Of a stretch of 64,000 bases of DNA, positions 43,322 through 51,844 are shown piece after piece. Source of the DNA: Flavobacteriales bacterium (GTDB taxonomy: Bacteria > Bacteroidota > Bacteroidia > Flavobacteriales_F > PHOS-HE28); the NCBI GenBank assembly GCA_016703005.1, contig JADJCX010000019.1:13045-77044 (forward strand). Reading direction: 5' to 3'. Each line of letters starts with the position of its first letter. Position 1 is the stretch's first letter. Made by a program: the position numbers and the translations under genes. The notes beneath the pieces were generated by a model, which was not told the origin of the DNA, did no database searches, and saw only the letters and a program-made list of their open reading frames with translations.

Positions 43322-44806
43322 TCACCCCAAGCCCTCCACGTACTTCCTGTCGTTCGCGAGGCGGGGCATTTTGCTCTGAGCATCGTTCATGCCGCGGGCT
43401 TTCATCCATGCCGCGAAGCCCCCGCGTTGCACCGACGTGATCACCAATGGACGCAGTACGCTGCCGGTGATGAGGTCTTTGTAGTAAGGATTTCGCATCT
43501 GCAAAGCGGTGTCGACGCTCGCGGCAAAGCGGGACAAGTCAGCCGGCGGCGCCGCGAATTCAATGAACCACTCGTGGTAGGGGAGGCCACCGCCGGGTGG
43601 CGAGAGCTGCGGTGCCATGGTGAATTCGGTGACCTCGCAGGGTAAGGCGTGCATGGCATCGCGCAAGGCACCTTCCACTTCTTCGCCGATCACATGCTCG
43701 CCGAACGCGCTGGTGAAATGTTTGGTGCGACCCGTAACCACAACGCGCGGTGGCGACAGCGAAATGAAGCGCACCGTATCGCCGATCTCGTAGCCCCACA
43801 GCCCGGCATTCGTGTGCAGCACGAGTGCATAGTTCACGCCGACTTGCACTTCAGCCAACGACAACCGATCCGTCTTCGCTCCTGTACCTGACTGTGGAAT
43901 GAACTCGAAATAGATACCGTTGTCGATCACCAACAGCATGCCTTCTTCCTCGCGCTGGTCTTGGTAGGCGATGAAGCCCTCGCTGGCGGGGAAGAGTTCC
44001 AGCGCAGGGACCTTCGCGCCGATCAACGCCTCCATGCGTGAGCGATAGGGCTGGTAGTTGACACCACCATAAACGAAGAGCGAGAAGTTGGGGAACACCT
44101 CGCGTACCGTTCTCTTTCCGCTTTTTAGCAGCAAGCGTTCGAAATACATCTGCACCCATGCCGGTATGCCGCTGATCAAGCGCATGTCCTCGTGCAGTGT
44201 CTCATCCACGATCGCATCCACCTTCGTTTCCCAATCAGCAATGGTGTTCACGGCGTAGCTCGGCAGGCGGTTCTTCAACAGGTACTTGGGAACATGGTTG
44301 GCCACGATGCCGCTGAGCCTGCCCATGGGGATGGCTCCTTTCTTATCGAGCACCGGGCTGCCTTGCAGGAAGATCATCTTGCCGCCAACGAAATCGGCGT
44401 TGCCGGTGCGCGCCACGTACGCCAGCAATGCACGCCGCGCACTACCGATGTGGTTGGGCAGACTTTCCTTGGTAATGGGTATGTACTTGGCGCCGCTGGT
44501 GGTGCCGCTCGTCTTGCACAGGTACAGTGGTTGTCCGGGCCACAGGACATCGCGTTCTCCCGCGATCACCCGCTCCACATACGGACGCAAGCCTTCGTAA
44601 TCGCGCAAGGGTAACGCTTTGATCAGTGAGGCATGATCGTGTACCTCCTTCAACCCATGATCCTTGCCGAAGGCCGTTCGGGCACCTTGCTTCAACAACT
44701 TCCGCAGCACCTTTTGTTGCGTGCGCACCGGATCCAACGCGCGCTGCATTACGGCCTTGGTAACAAGGCGGGCGTACGGCTTGGCGAAGGCGGACTTAAG
44801 GCTCAT
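43322..44806 (-). CDS. GH3 auxin-responsive-promoter family protein
   Basis: 494 residues, the usual length of bacterial GH3 proteins. The adenylating-enzyme motifs are LCKTSGTTSGAKYIPITKES (phosphate loop), FVYGGVNYQPYRSRMEALIG and ELFPASEGFIAYQDQ. Plant GH3 enzymes join amino acids to acyl acids via an adenylate; the bacterial substrate is unknown. As written, the frame is continuous with the M23 gene, but this is caused by a one-base insertion (see the M23 entry). The real start is the ATG at 44806, overlapping the M23 TGA by 4 bp. The neighbourhood with M23 and sprE recurs in Bacteroidota, to my recollection. Confidence 0.9.
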   Translation of the reverse strand: MSLKSAFAKPYARLVTKAVMQRALDPVRTQQKVLRKLLKQGARTAFGKDHGLKEVHDHASLIKALPLRDYEGLRPYVERVIAGERDVLWPGQPLYLCKTSGTTSGAKYIPITKESLPNHIGSARRALLAYVARTGNADFVGGKMIFLQGSPVLDKKGAIPMGRLSGIVANHVPKYLLKNRLPSYAVNTIADWETKVDAIVDETLHEDMRLISGIPAWVQMYFERLLLKSGKRTVREVFPNFSLFVYGGVNYQPYRSRMEALIGAKVPALELFPASEGFIAYQDQREEEGMLLVIDNGIYFEFIPQSGTGAKTDRLSLAEVQVGVNYALVLHTNAGLWGYEIGDTVRFISLSPPRVVVTGRTKHFTSAFGEHVIGEEVEGALRDAMHALPCEVTEFTMAPQLSPPGGGLPYHEWFIEFAAPPADLSRFAASVDTALQMRNPYYKDLITGSVLRPLVITSVQRGGFAAWMKARGMNDAQSKMPRLANDRKYVEGLG

Positions 44807-45707
44807 TGAAAGACCATGTACTGCTGCGGGTCCAACGGCTTTACCAGCCAGCCACAGTTCGAAGTGCAGGTGCGGGCCGTCGCTCAGTTCGCCGCTGTTG
44901 CCGACGATGGCGATGGCTTCGCCGGCCTTGACGCGATCGCCGGTTTTCTTCAGCAGCACCGCGTTGTGTTTGTACACGCTGAGCAGTTCGCCGGGGTGTT
45001 GCACGTTGAGCACGTAGCCACCATCTGCCGTCCACGAGGCCAGCACCACGGTGCCTTCCAAGCAGGCCTTCACGGGTTCGTTGGCTTTGGTGGCCAAGTC
45101 GATGCCGAAGTGGCCTTCCTTGTGCGCGTACGTGTCGGTGACGACGCCACGCAGGGGTGAGAAGAAGATGAGCCCGGCCAAGTCGCGGCGTTCGTGGTCG
45201 GTAGCGGTCTCCGAAAGGCTGTACTGTTCGTCTTTGGCGGTGCGCTGCCTGAAGGCGCTATCGGCGGGGCTGGCGGCGAGGTCCTCGGTGCCCGGTGCGG
45301 AGGTGATGCGCGGCAGTTGTTTGACGCTATCGGGGCTCAGTTCGCCGCTGAAGATGCGGCGTAGGTTCTCGGTGTAGGCGGCATGCACGGCCACTTCGCG
45401 CTTGAGCGAATCGGCGAGGTGTGGCTGCGTGGAAGCTGTGCACGCGCACATCGGTATCGGCGTAGCCGGGTATGTAGCGCTTGAGGGGTGTGAAGACGAT
45501 GAGCGAGACGGTGATGGCGGCGGTGATGCCCAACAGGCCGATGAGCATGAGCACCACGTTGACGGGCGTAAGGCGTATGCTGAAGCTTTCCTTGAAGGTG
45601 TTGTCGTTGATGAGCAGCAGCCGGTATTTGCTCCACAGTTTGCGGATGGCACGCTTGCGCCTGCCAAGTGCAGGCCTGATTGGGGCGGTGGCGGTGGGGC
45701 GCTCCAT
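44803..45707 (-). pseudogene. M23 family metallopeptidase with two frameshifts
   Basis: The gene runs from ATG 45707 (MERPTATAPIRPALGRRKRA) to TGA 44803, about 300 codons, but needs two frame changes. The N-terminal frame has a transmembrane helix (VNVVLMLIGLLGITAAITVS) and reads to DTDVRVHSF near 45435. A second frame then gives QPHLADSLKREVAVHAAYTE, a coiled coil and the M23 fold: EGHFGIDLATKANEPVKACL, ELLSVYKHNAVLL and DGPHLHFELWLAGKAV, with the zinc ligands His-Asp and His-x-His. Just after, removing one base near 44833 gives DPQQYMVFQ and TGA, the natural M23 C-terminus. Each shift is corrected by removing one base (CC near 45435; TT/GG near 44833). It cuts peptide bridges in peptidoglycan. 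Probably sequencing indels, not decay. Confidence 0.85.
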
Positions 45708-45811
45708 CGGTTCGGTATTGCTTCTGGATCCCGACAAGGTCGGGAGGCAAAGATGGGCTCAGGGGTCCGTTGACCGTCCGGAAGTCGGGACGAGGCTTCA
45801 GGCTGCGGCAA

Positions 45812-45819
45812 TATCTTCG
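45812..45819 (+). promoter_or_regulatory. -7 element TATCTTCG for sprE
   Basis: TATCTTCG followed by GGCCCCC; 26 bp before the GTG at 45845. Divergent from the M23 gene, about 105 bp downstream of its start. Confidence 0.45.
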
Positions 45820-45844
45820 GCCCCCTTTAGTTGTAAGCACGCGC

Positions 45845-48463
45845 GTGAACTCACCCACTCTATACCGCAAAGGCCTGCTGCTATCGCTCTGTGCGTTGGT
45901 GGTGCTGGCCGCGTGCAGCGTGCGCAAGAACACGGGCATGAGCCGTGCCTGGCACCGCCTGCTGGCGCGGGACAATGCGTGGTTCAACGCCAACCTGAAG
46001 CTGAACGAGATCAACGCCGAGATCGAGAAAGCGTACGTCTACGACTTCGATAACGTGCTGCCGGTGTTCGTGCACGGCACCCCCGAACAAGCCAAAGCCG
46101 CCATACCCGAAGTGGAGAAATGCATCACCAAGTGCAACACGGTGATCAAGCGCCACTCCATGGAGTTCGAAGGCAAGCAGCGCAACAAGTGGATCGCCGA
46201 TGCCTACTTCGTCATCGGCAAAAGCCACTACACCAAGCAGGCCTATGCCGAAGCCGAGCGCCGCTTCAGCTTCATGGGCCGCAAATTCAAGGGCCACGAA
46301 CTGTTCTATGAAGCCAAGCTGTGGGGCGCGCGCTGCGCCATACAGATGGAGCAGTACGCCAAGGCCCAAAGCCTGCTCGATGAAATAAAGCAAGCGCCCA
46401 AGCTCCCCAAGCGCTACCCGCTCGATCACCTCGCCGCAGTGCAGGCCGATCTGGATCTGAAGCGCGGCAAGGTGGAAGATGCCATCACCGGTCTGCAGCG
46501 CGCCGTTGAGTTGGCCGAGAAGAAGAACGATCGTGTGCGGTGGGCCTTCATCCTCGCGCAGCTGTACGATCACAAAGGGCGAGGCAGCGAAGCCGTGGCG
46601 CAGTTCAGGCGTGTCACACGCATGAACCCGCCGTACGAAATGGACTTCCAAGCGCGCATCTACCAAGCGCTGGCCTTCGATGCGGGCAACAGCAAAGGCC
46701 TGCGCAAAACGCTTACCCGCATGTTGCGTGATGAGAAGCACAAGGATCACTTCGACATGATCCACTACGCGCTGGCCGATCTGGACATCAAGGAAGGCAA
46801 CGACAGCAGCGCCATTGCGCACCTCAAAACCAGCGCGCAGGTCAACACCACCGACGTGAAGCAGAAGGCCAAGACCTTCATGAAGCTGGCCGACGTGTAC
46901 TTCGAAGACCGCGTGTATGTGAGCGCGCAGCAGTATTACGACAGCACGCGCATGGTGCTGGCCGAAGACCACAAGCGCTACGAGGAAGTGGTGAACAAGG
47001 CCGAAGTGCTCACCGAGTTGGTGGAGCAGCTGGACATCATAAACCGCGAGGACAGCCTGCAGGGCCTGTTCGCCATGAGCGACGAAGACCGCAGCAAACT
47101 GATCAAGGAAAAGATCCGCGAACGCGAGCGGCTGGAGGAAGAACGCAAGGAAGAAGAGGAGCGCGCGCGCGAAGTGGCCAACAGCGGTGTGGTGCCTGGC
47201 AAGCCCGTGCAACCGGGAGCACCGGCCGGTGGTGGTTGGTACTTCTACAATCCGCAGAGCCTGAGCCGCGGCATGGTGGAGTTCAAGAAGAAATGGGGCA
47301 CACGTCCGAACGAAGACGATTGGCGGCGCAAGGACAAAGCCGGCAGCGCCAACCAGGATGTTGCCGAGGAAGAAGAAGATGGCGGCAAGGAAGAAGAAGG
47401 GGAGAAGGGCGAACCCGAATGGAAGAAGGAAGAGACCTACCTGAAGGACATCCCGAAGGACAGTGCCGACATCGGCATCAGCAACGAGCGGATCTGCGAA
47501 GCGCTGTACAAGTGCGGCATGATCTACAAGGAGAAGCTGGACGATGACGAGAACGGTATCGAGAGCTTCGAGATCCTCAACTCACGGTTCGACAACTGTC
47601 GCTACACCCCCGAGAGCCACTACCAGTTGTACCGCATCTATTTGGAGAAGGAGCAGAGCGGCAACTACTTCGCCATGGACGAGCGGGCCAGTTCGAAGCA
47701 CTATGCGGACATCATATTGGAACGTTGGCCCAGCAGCGAATTCGCTCGCTTGGTGCGCGACCCGAACGTGCTGGCCAGCGACGAAGAGCGCAAGCTCTTG
47801 GAAACGGAGCAGTACAGCGCCATGTACAGCCAGTTCAAGCGCGGCAACTACTTGCCCGTTATGGCCGGTTGCGATAGCGTGTTGGCCAACGAGCCACAGA
47901 ACCACCTGCGCGCAAAGCACCACTTGCTGAAGGCCATGTGCATCGGCAACCTGCGCATGCGCGATGCCTTCATTGCCGCCCTTACGGAAGTGAAGACCCA
48001 ATATCCCGGTACCGACGAAGCCAAGGGCGCGGAGCAGATCCTCACCAACCTGCAACAGCAAGCCCCGGTGGGTGAAGCTCCGGCACCAGCTGGCCCGGCC
48101 TACCACTTCGAGGATGGCAAACATTACTTCGCCATGGTGGTGCCCAACGGCGTGGTGGATGTGAACACCGTGAAGGCCAAACTCACCGACTTCAACGCAC
48201 AGTACTTCCCCGGCACCACGGTGCAGGTGCAAGCCAGCTTCCTCGATGCCGACCACCAAGTGGTGCAGCTAACGTTGTTCAACAGCAAGCAGGAAGCAAT
48301 GGCGTTCTACGACCTGTACCTGAGCGATAAGCAGGTGCTGACGGGCATCAACGACAAGCAGTACCCGGCATTCGCCATAAGCCCCGATAACTACGCCGAG
48401 CTGTACAAGAGCAAGGATGTAGGGGCGTATTCGGCGTTTTTCGCCAGCAACTACTTGGAATAA
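45845..48463 (+). CDS. sprE: T9SS component SprE/PorW, TPR lipoprotein
   Basis: 872 residues from GTG 45845, beginning MNSPTLYRKGLLLSLCALVV with the lipobox LAAC followed by Ser. TPR-like helical repeats fill both halves (for example NKWIADAYFVIGKSHYTKQA and KAKTFMKLADVYFEDRVYVS). A charged coiled coil (about 430-470, RERERLEEERKEEEERAREV) and an acidic Glu/Lys segment (about 500-550) are in the middle. The C-terminus contains DGKHYFAMVVPNGVVDVNTV and LYKSKDVGAYSAFFASNYLE, a domain also found in other gliding proteins. SprE (PorW in Porphyromonas) is a periplasmic-side lipoprotein that links the T9SS motor to the translocon. It fits the many T9SS cargos in the window. Confidence 0.92.
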   Translation: MNSPTLYRKGLLLSLCALVVLAACSVRKNTGMSRAWHRLLARDNAWFNANLKLNEINAEIEKAYVYDFDNVLPVFVHGTPEQAKAAIPEVEKCITKCNTVIKRHSMEFEGKQRNKWIADAYFVIGKSHYTKQAYAEAERRFSFMGRKFKGHELFYEAKLWGARCAIQMEQYAKAQSLLDEIKQAPKLPKRYPLDHLAAVQADLDLKRGKVEDAITGLQRAVELAEKKNDRVRWAFILAQLYDHKGRGSEAVAQFRRVTRMNPPYEMDFQARIYQALAFDAGNSKGLRKTLTRMLRDEKHKDHFDMIHYALADLDIKEGNDSSAIAHLKTSAQVNTTDVKQKAKTFMKLADVYFEDRVYVSAQQYYDSTRMVLAEDHKRYEEVVNKAEVLTELVEQLDIINREDSLQGLFAMSDEDRSKLIKEKIRERERLEEERKEEEERAREVANSGVVPGKPVQPGAPAGGGWYFYNPQSLSRGMVEFKKKWGTRPNEDDWRRKDKAGSANQDVAEEEEDGGKEEEGEKGEPEWKKEETYLKDIPKDSADIGISNERICEALYKCGMIYKEKLDDDENGIESFEILNSRFDNCRYTPESHYQLYRIYLEKEQSGNYFAMDERASSKHYADIILERWPSSEFARLVRDPNVLASDEERKLLETEQYSAMYSQFKRGNYLPVMAGCDSVLANEPQNHLRAKHHLLKAMCIGNLRMRDAFIAALTEVKTQYPGTDEAKGAEQILTNLQQQAPVGEAPAPAGPAYHFEDGKHYFAMVVPNGVVDVNTVKAKLTDFNAQYFPGTTVQVQASFLDADHQVVQLTLFNSKQEAMAFYDLYLSDKQVLTGINDKQYPAFAISPDNYAELYKSKDVGAYSAFFASNYLE

Positions 48464-48513
48464 GCCTCCGGGTAACGGGCGGAAGGGCCTCGGTCCCTAC
48501 GCGGTCTTGGCGG

Positions 48514-48521
48514 TATATTCG
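48514..48521 (+). promoter_or_regulatory. -7 element TATATTCG for the bactofilin gene
   Basis: TATATTCG followed by 7 bases and the ATG at 48529, so transcription would start at about the ATG. Confidence 0.5.
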
Positions 48522-48528
48522 CCGCAAC

Positions 48529-48978
48529 ATGTTCGGAACCTCAAAACCCAGCGAGCCCATGAACAAGGCGACAGAACCGGTGAACGCCGGCAAGATCAAC
48601 AGCATCATGGAGGGTACCTCCATTGAAGGGGAGATCCGCAGCGACAGCAACATCCGCGTGGATGGCAGGGTGAAGGGAACGGTGAACGCCCGTGGCCGCG
48701 TGATCGTGGGGCAGACCGGAACGATCGAGGGCGAGATCATATGCCAGAGCAGCGATATTGAAGGCACCGTGATCGGCAAGATCAATTGCCAAGACCTGCT
48801 GAGCCTGAAGGCCACCGCCAAGTTGCAAGGCGACATCAACACGAAGAAACTGGCCATTGAGCCGGGGGCGGTGTTCACCGGCAATTGCGCCATGAGCGGC
48901 GGTGTGGTGAAGGAGATGGACCCGATGCGGTTGCGAACGGAAGCGGCACCGGCGGCACCGGCGCAAGCGGCACGGTAA
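48529..48978 (+). CDS. Bactofilin (polymer-forming cytoskeletal protein)
   Basis: 149 residues. The central right-handed beta-helix has six-residue rungs (GEIRSDSNIRVDGRVKGTV, IVGQTGTIEGEIICQSSDI, EGTVIGKINCQDLLSLKAT). The ends are disordered, Ala/Pro-rich at the C-terminus. Bactofilins self-assemble without nucleotides and position cell-wall enzymes; the nearby M23 peptidase is a possible client. It ends about 100 bp before the ATP synthase genes. Confidence 0.94.
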   Translation: MFGTSKPSEPMNKATEPVNAGKINSIMEGTSIEGEIRSDSNIRVDGRVKGTVNARGRVIVGQTGTIEGEIICQSSDIEGTVIGKINCQDLLSLKATAKLQGDINTKKLAIEPGAVFTGNCAMSGGVVKEMDPMRLRTEAAPAAPAQAAR

Positions 48979-49005
48979 CGGACCCAAGCGACAAGACACA
49001 CGTCT

Positions 49006-49073
49006 CAAGCTCCAAGCTCCAAGTCTGAAGAGGGGCCCACGACCGGGGTTTCTTTATTGAGACTTGCAACTTG
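49006..49073 (+). repeat. Heptamer array CAAGCTC/CAAGTCT with inverted copies
   Basis: CAAGCTC twice, then CAAGTCT (49006-49026), and 33 bp later AGACTTG and CAACTTG (49060-49073), the inverted form. CAAGTCT and AGACTTG are exact reverse complements. It fills most of the bactofilin-to-ATP synthase gap, just before the ATG at 49083. It has the same layout as the heptamers after purN. Confidence 0.65.
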
Positions 49074-49082
49074 AACTTTAAG

Positions 49083-49469
49083 ATGTCCCGCTCCGCCGCA
49101 CTACCCATTCTGTTGTTCAGCGCGGCTGTTGCATTGGCCACGTGGTTCGCGTTGTACCTGAGCGAGCGCCCGTTCGGCTGGCCATACGTGGTGATGCTGG
49201 GCTACTTCGCGGTGATCAGTCTGCTGCTGCACGCTTGGCAGGAGAAGAGCGCCGGTGAGGTGAAGGTGTTCATGCGCCGCTTCATGACCGGGCTGGTGGT
49301 GAAGCTGATGTTGAGCGTGGTGGTGCTGGTGGTGCTGTTGGTCACTGCACCCGATGGTTACCGCAAGCCAATGAGCATTGCATTCGTGTTGCTGTATCTG
49401 GCCTTTCTCGGCTTCAGCACCGGGCGATTGGTGATGCTGATCCGCAAGGGCGACACCGCAGCGCCATGA
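49083..49469 (+). CDS. AtpI-like small membrane protein
   Basis: 128 residues with four transmembrane helices (LPILLFSAAVALATWFALYL, YVVMLGYFAVISLLLHAW, FMTGLVVKLMLSVVVLVVLL, FVLLYLAFLGFSTGRLVMLI). No catalytic motif. Its place ahead of the ATP synthase genes suggests an AtpI-type helper for c-ring assembly, by position only. The ATG at 49083 is preferred over a TTG at 49071. Its stop overlaps the next start by 4 bp. Confidence 0.7.
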   Translation: MSRSAALPILLFSAAVALATWFALYLSERPFGWPYVVMLGYFAVISLLLHAWQEKSAGEVKVFMRRFMTGLVVKLMLSVVVLVVLLVTAPDGYRKPMSIAFVLLYLAFLGFSTGRLVMLIRKGDTAAP

Positions 49470-49714
49470 TCGACCCCCGTGACGGTATTGATAAGCAGGA
49501 AGCCGAGGAGGTGAACACCGCTGCCAAGGCGTACGGGCGCTATGGGGCATTGGGCGTGCAGATGGTAGTGTTCCTGGTCGTTGGTGTGTGGGGCGGTCTG
49601 TGGCTGGATGGCAAGACCGGATGGAAGTTCCCGCTGTTCACCTTGCTGGGTGTTTTTCTTGGGCTCGGTGGCGGCATCTGGTGCCTGTTCAAGGAGACCA
49701 AGAGGAAGCAGTGA
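49466..49714 (+). CDS. AtpZ/AtpI family protein
   Basis: 82 residues with two transmembrane helices: AYGRYGALGVQMVVFLVVGV and PLFTLLGVFLGLGGGIWCL, separated by GLWLDGKTGW. This is the AtpZ pattern (short protein ahead of atpB, linked to magnesium transport or c-ring assembly). It overlaps the previous gene by 4 bp (ATGA). Confidence 0.88.
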   Translation: MIDPRDGIDKQEAEEVNTAAKAYGRYGALGVQMVVFLVVGVWGGLWLDGKTGWKFPLFTLLGVFLGLGGGIWCLFKETKRKQ

Positions 49715-49775
49715 CCGCTGCAGGCGCGGGCTCCCAACGGATTCTGCACAACCCTTCTTCCGTATTCCCAGGATC

Positions 49776-49783
49776 TACTTTCG
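49776..49783 (+). promoter_or_regulatory. -7 element TACTTTCG before atpB
   Basis: TACTTTCG followed by 8 bp and the ATG at 49792. It would give atpB a nearly leaderless mRNA, independent of the AtpI/AtpZ-like genes upstream. Confidence 0.5.
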
Positions 49784-49791
49784 CGGCCGCA

Positions 49792-50985
49792 ATGAAGGGC
49801 CTCCTGCACACGGCAATTCTCCGGAAAGTCTTGTTGAACGCGGTTTTCGCGGTGTTGAGCGCGTTGGTTCCGGGCGTTCTTGCGGCTCAGGAGCATCAGA
49901 CAAGTCAGGATACGGTTGCCCACGACGTGGCAGTTCACGCCGAAGCAGGTCATGAGCACGCAGCCGAAGGAGGCGGTGCTGAAGCACACGTTGAAGAATT
50001 CAAAGCCGGGGAGCTCATCATGGAGCACATCGGCGATGCGCACAGTTGGCACCTCTGGGGCCATACGAGTCTGTCGCTACCGGTGATCCTGTGGACCGAC
50101 AAGGGCATGGAGTTCTTCAGCAGTGGTAAGCTGATGGATGAGCACCACCATGCCAAGCCATACACGGGCGCACACTACACCTACTTGCTTCAGCACGAGA
50201 AGATCAAAGTGCTGAACGCCGATAGCTCGGTGAACGTCGACGCCAAGGTGACGGACTTCAGTTTGACGAAGAACGCGATCACCTTGCTGATGGCCGTGGC
50301 GCTGTTGCTGTGGGCCTTCATCGGCATGGCCCGTGGCTATGCGAAACGCGGCATCAGCGCTCCAAAGGGCTTGGCGAAGTTCCTCGAGCCGGTGATCCTG
50401 TTCGTGCGCGACGACATTGCCAAGAACAGCATCGGGCAGAAGCACTATATGCGCTTCACGCCCTACCTGCTTACGTTGTTCTTTTTCATCTGGGCGCTGA
50501 ACCTCATTGGTCTCATCCCCATTTTCCCGTTCGGTGCCAACGTAACGGGCAACATCGTAACACCGTTGGTGCTGGCCACCATCACCTTCTTGATCGTTGC
50601 GTTGGTAGCCAACAAGCATTTCTGGTTGCACATCATCGCCATGCCGGGCATCCCTTGGCCGGTGCTGATCATCCTTACACCGATCGAGATCATGGGCATC
50701 TTCATCCGGCCCTTCACGTTGCTGATCCGGTTGTTCGCGAACATCATGGCAGGTCACATCGTGCTGCTGGTGTTCTTCTGCTTGATCTTCATCTTCGGCA
50801 AGAACGGCGAGAGCTTGATCGGCGGTTACGCCACCAGCCCGTTCGCCATGGCCTTCACCATCTTCATCAACTGCCTTGAACTGCTGGTGGCCGCGCTGCA
50901 GGCTTACGTCTTCACGCTGCTCACCGCCATCTACATCGGTACCGCCGTGCATGAGCCACATCATGCACACGCTGAACATCACTGA
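49792..50985 (+). CDS. atpB: ATP synthase F0 subunit a
   Basis: 397 residues. It forms the proton half-channels beside the c-ring. The N-terminus has a signal sequence (LLNAVFAVLSALVPGVLAAQ) and a His/Glu-rich periplasmic extension (about 25-190) typical of Bacteroidota AtpB. The conserved Arg is in TLLIRLFANIMAGHIVLLVF; another landmark is MRFTPYLLTLFFFIWALNLI. The start at ATG 49792 fits the signal peptide and the promoter element; the frame runs back to 49588. Confidence 0.95.
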   Translation: MKGLLHTAILRKVLLNAVFAVLSALVPGVLAAQEHQTSQDTVAHDVAVHAEAGHEHAAEGGGAEAHVEEFKAGELIMEHIGDAHSWHLWGHTSLSLPVILWTDKGMEFFSSGKLMDEHHHAKPYTGAHYTYLLQHEKIKVLNADSSVNVDAKVTDFSLTKNAITLLMAVALLLWAFIGMARGYAKRGISAPKGLAKFLEPVILFVRDDIAKNSIGQKHYMRFTPYLLTLFFFIWALNLIGLIPIFPFGANVTGNIVTPLVLATITFLIVALVANKHFWLHIIAMPGIPWPVLIILTPIEIMGIFIRPFTLLIRLFANIMAGHIVLLVFFCLIFIFGKNGESLIGGYATSPFAMAFTIFINCLELLVAALQAYVFTLLTAIYIGTAVHEPHHAHAEHH

Positions 50986-51014
50986 CAAACGACAACAACC
51001 CAATACATCATTCG

Positions 51015-51272
51015 ATGACCCTCTTGAACATTCTCCTCCAGGCCGCTCCTGACATGGCCGTTGCAAAAGCAGGTGCCGTTATCGGTGCCGGTCTCGCCGC
51101 TGTTGGCGCCGGTCTCGGCGTAGGCCGTATCGGCGGTAGCGCACTGGAAAGCATTGCGCGCCAGCCCGAAGCCAAAGGCGACATCGTGAGCAACATGATC
51201 CTTGCCGCCGCACTGGTGGAAGGTGTTGCCCTCGGTGCTGTTGCACTGGGCTTCATCGTGGGTCTGGGCTAG
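51015..51272 (+). CDS. atpE: ATP synthase F0 subunit c
   Basis: 85 residues, two helices. Helix 1 is GAVIGAGLAAVGAGLGVGRI, the loop carries the RQPEA motif, and helix 2 has the ion-binding Glu69 in ILAAALVEGVALGAVALGF. I see no Gln/Thr sodium-binding signature, so protons are the likely ion. Confidence 0.96.
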   Translation: MTLLNILLQAAPDMAVAKAGAVIGAGLAAVGAGLGVGRIGGSALESIARQPEAKGDIVSNMILAAALVEGVALGAVALGFIVGLG

Positions 51273-51343
51273 ATCGCACGTGGTGCGGAACGCACCACAA
51301 GTAAGTACGGGCCGACGGTCGTCGGCCCCAACAAACCCAACCC

Positions 51344-51844
51344 ATGGAACTCGTAACCCCCGCCATCGGCCTCCTCTTTTGGATGTGCCTGTCGTTCGGC
51401 ATCGTGGTTTGGCTTCTGGCCAAATACGCTTGGAAGCCGATCCTGAAAAGTGTGAGCGATCGCGAGCACTCCATTGAGGACGCGCTGAACGAAGCGAAGA
51501 AGATGCGGGCCGAAATGGCCACCATGACCGCTGGCAACGAAGCCTTGATGCGGCAAGCCCGGGAAGACCGGGAACTGCTCCTGAAGGAAGCCCGCGACAT
51601 CCGCGATCGCGAGATCGCGGCGGCCAAAGGCAAGGCCAAAGCCGAGGGCGATGCCCTGCTGGCCCGTGCCCGCGAGGATATCCGCAACGAGAAGAGCGCT
51701 GCGGCCACCGACCTGAAGAACGAGGTGGGCGAACTGAGCATCCGCATCGCCGAGCGCATCCTGCGCGATAAGCTGGGTGACAGCGCCGCGCAGAAAGCGT
51801 TGGTGGAGAAAGTGATGAACGAACGCGATCTGCGGAAGTCATGA
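51344..51844 (+). CDS. atpF: ATP synthase F0 subunit b
   Basis: 166 residues. One N-terminal membrane helix (PAIGLLFWMCLSFGIVVWLL) is followed by a long coiled coil (about 40-140) and an amphipathic C-terminus. It joins F1 to the membrane as part of the peripheral stalk. The stop overlaps atpH by 4 bp. Confidence 0.95.
   Translation: MELVTPAIGLLFWMCLSFGIVVWLLAKYAWKPILKSVSDREHSIEDALNEAKKMRAEMATMTAGNEALMRQAREDRELLLKEARDIRDREIAAAKGKAKAEGDALLARAREDIRNEKSAAATDLKNEVGELSIRIAERILRDKLGDSAAQKALVEKVMNERDLRKS

Noticed and set aside
43322..45811. 829-codon minus-strand frame reading as an M23-GH3 fusion
   Set aside because: Its first 120 codons are out of frame with M23 and the join exists only because of a one-base insertion; two separate genes fit better.
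45881..47212. 443-codon minus-strand frame inside sprE
   Set aside because: Rich in His/Leu/Val from reverse reading of a Glu/Lys/Asn gene; sprE on the plus strand has a lipobox and TPRs.
50077..51066. 329-codon minus-strand frame over atpB
   Set aside because: Shadow of the ATP synthase subunit a gene; Gln/Asp/His-rich with no domain.
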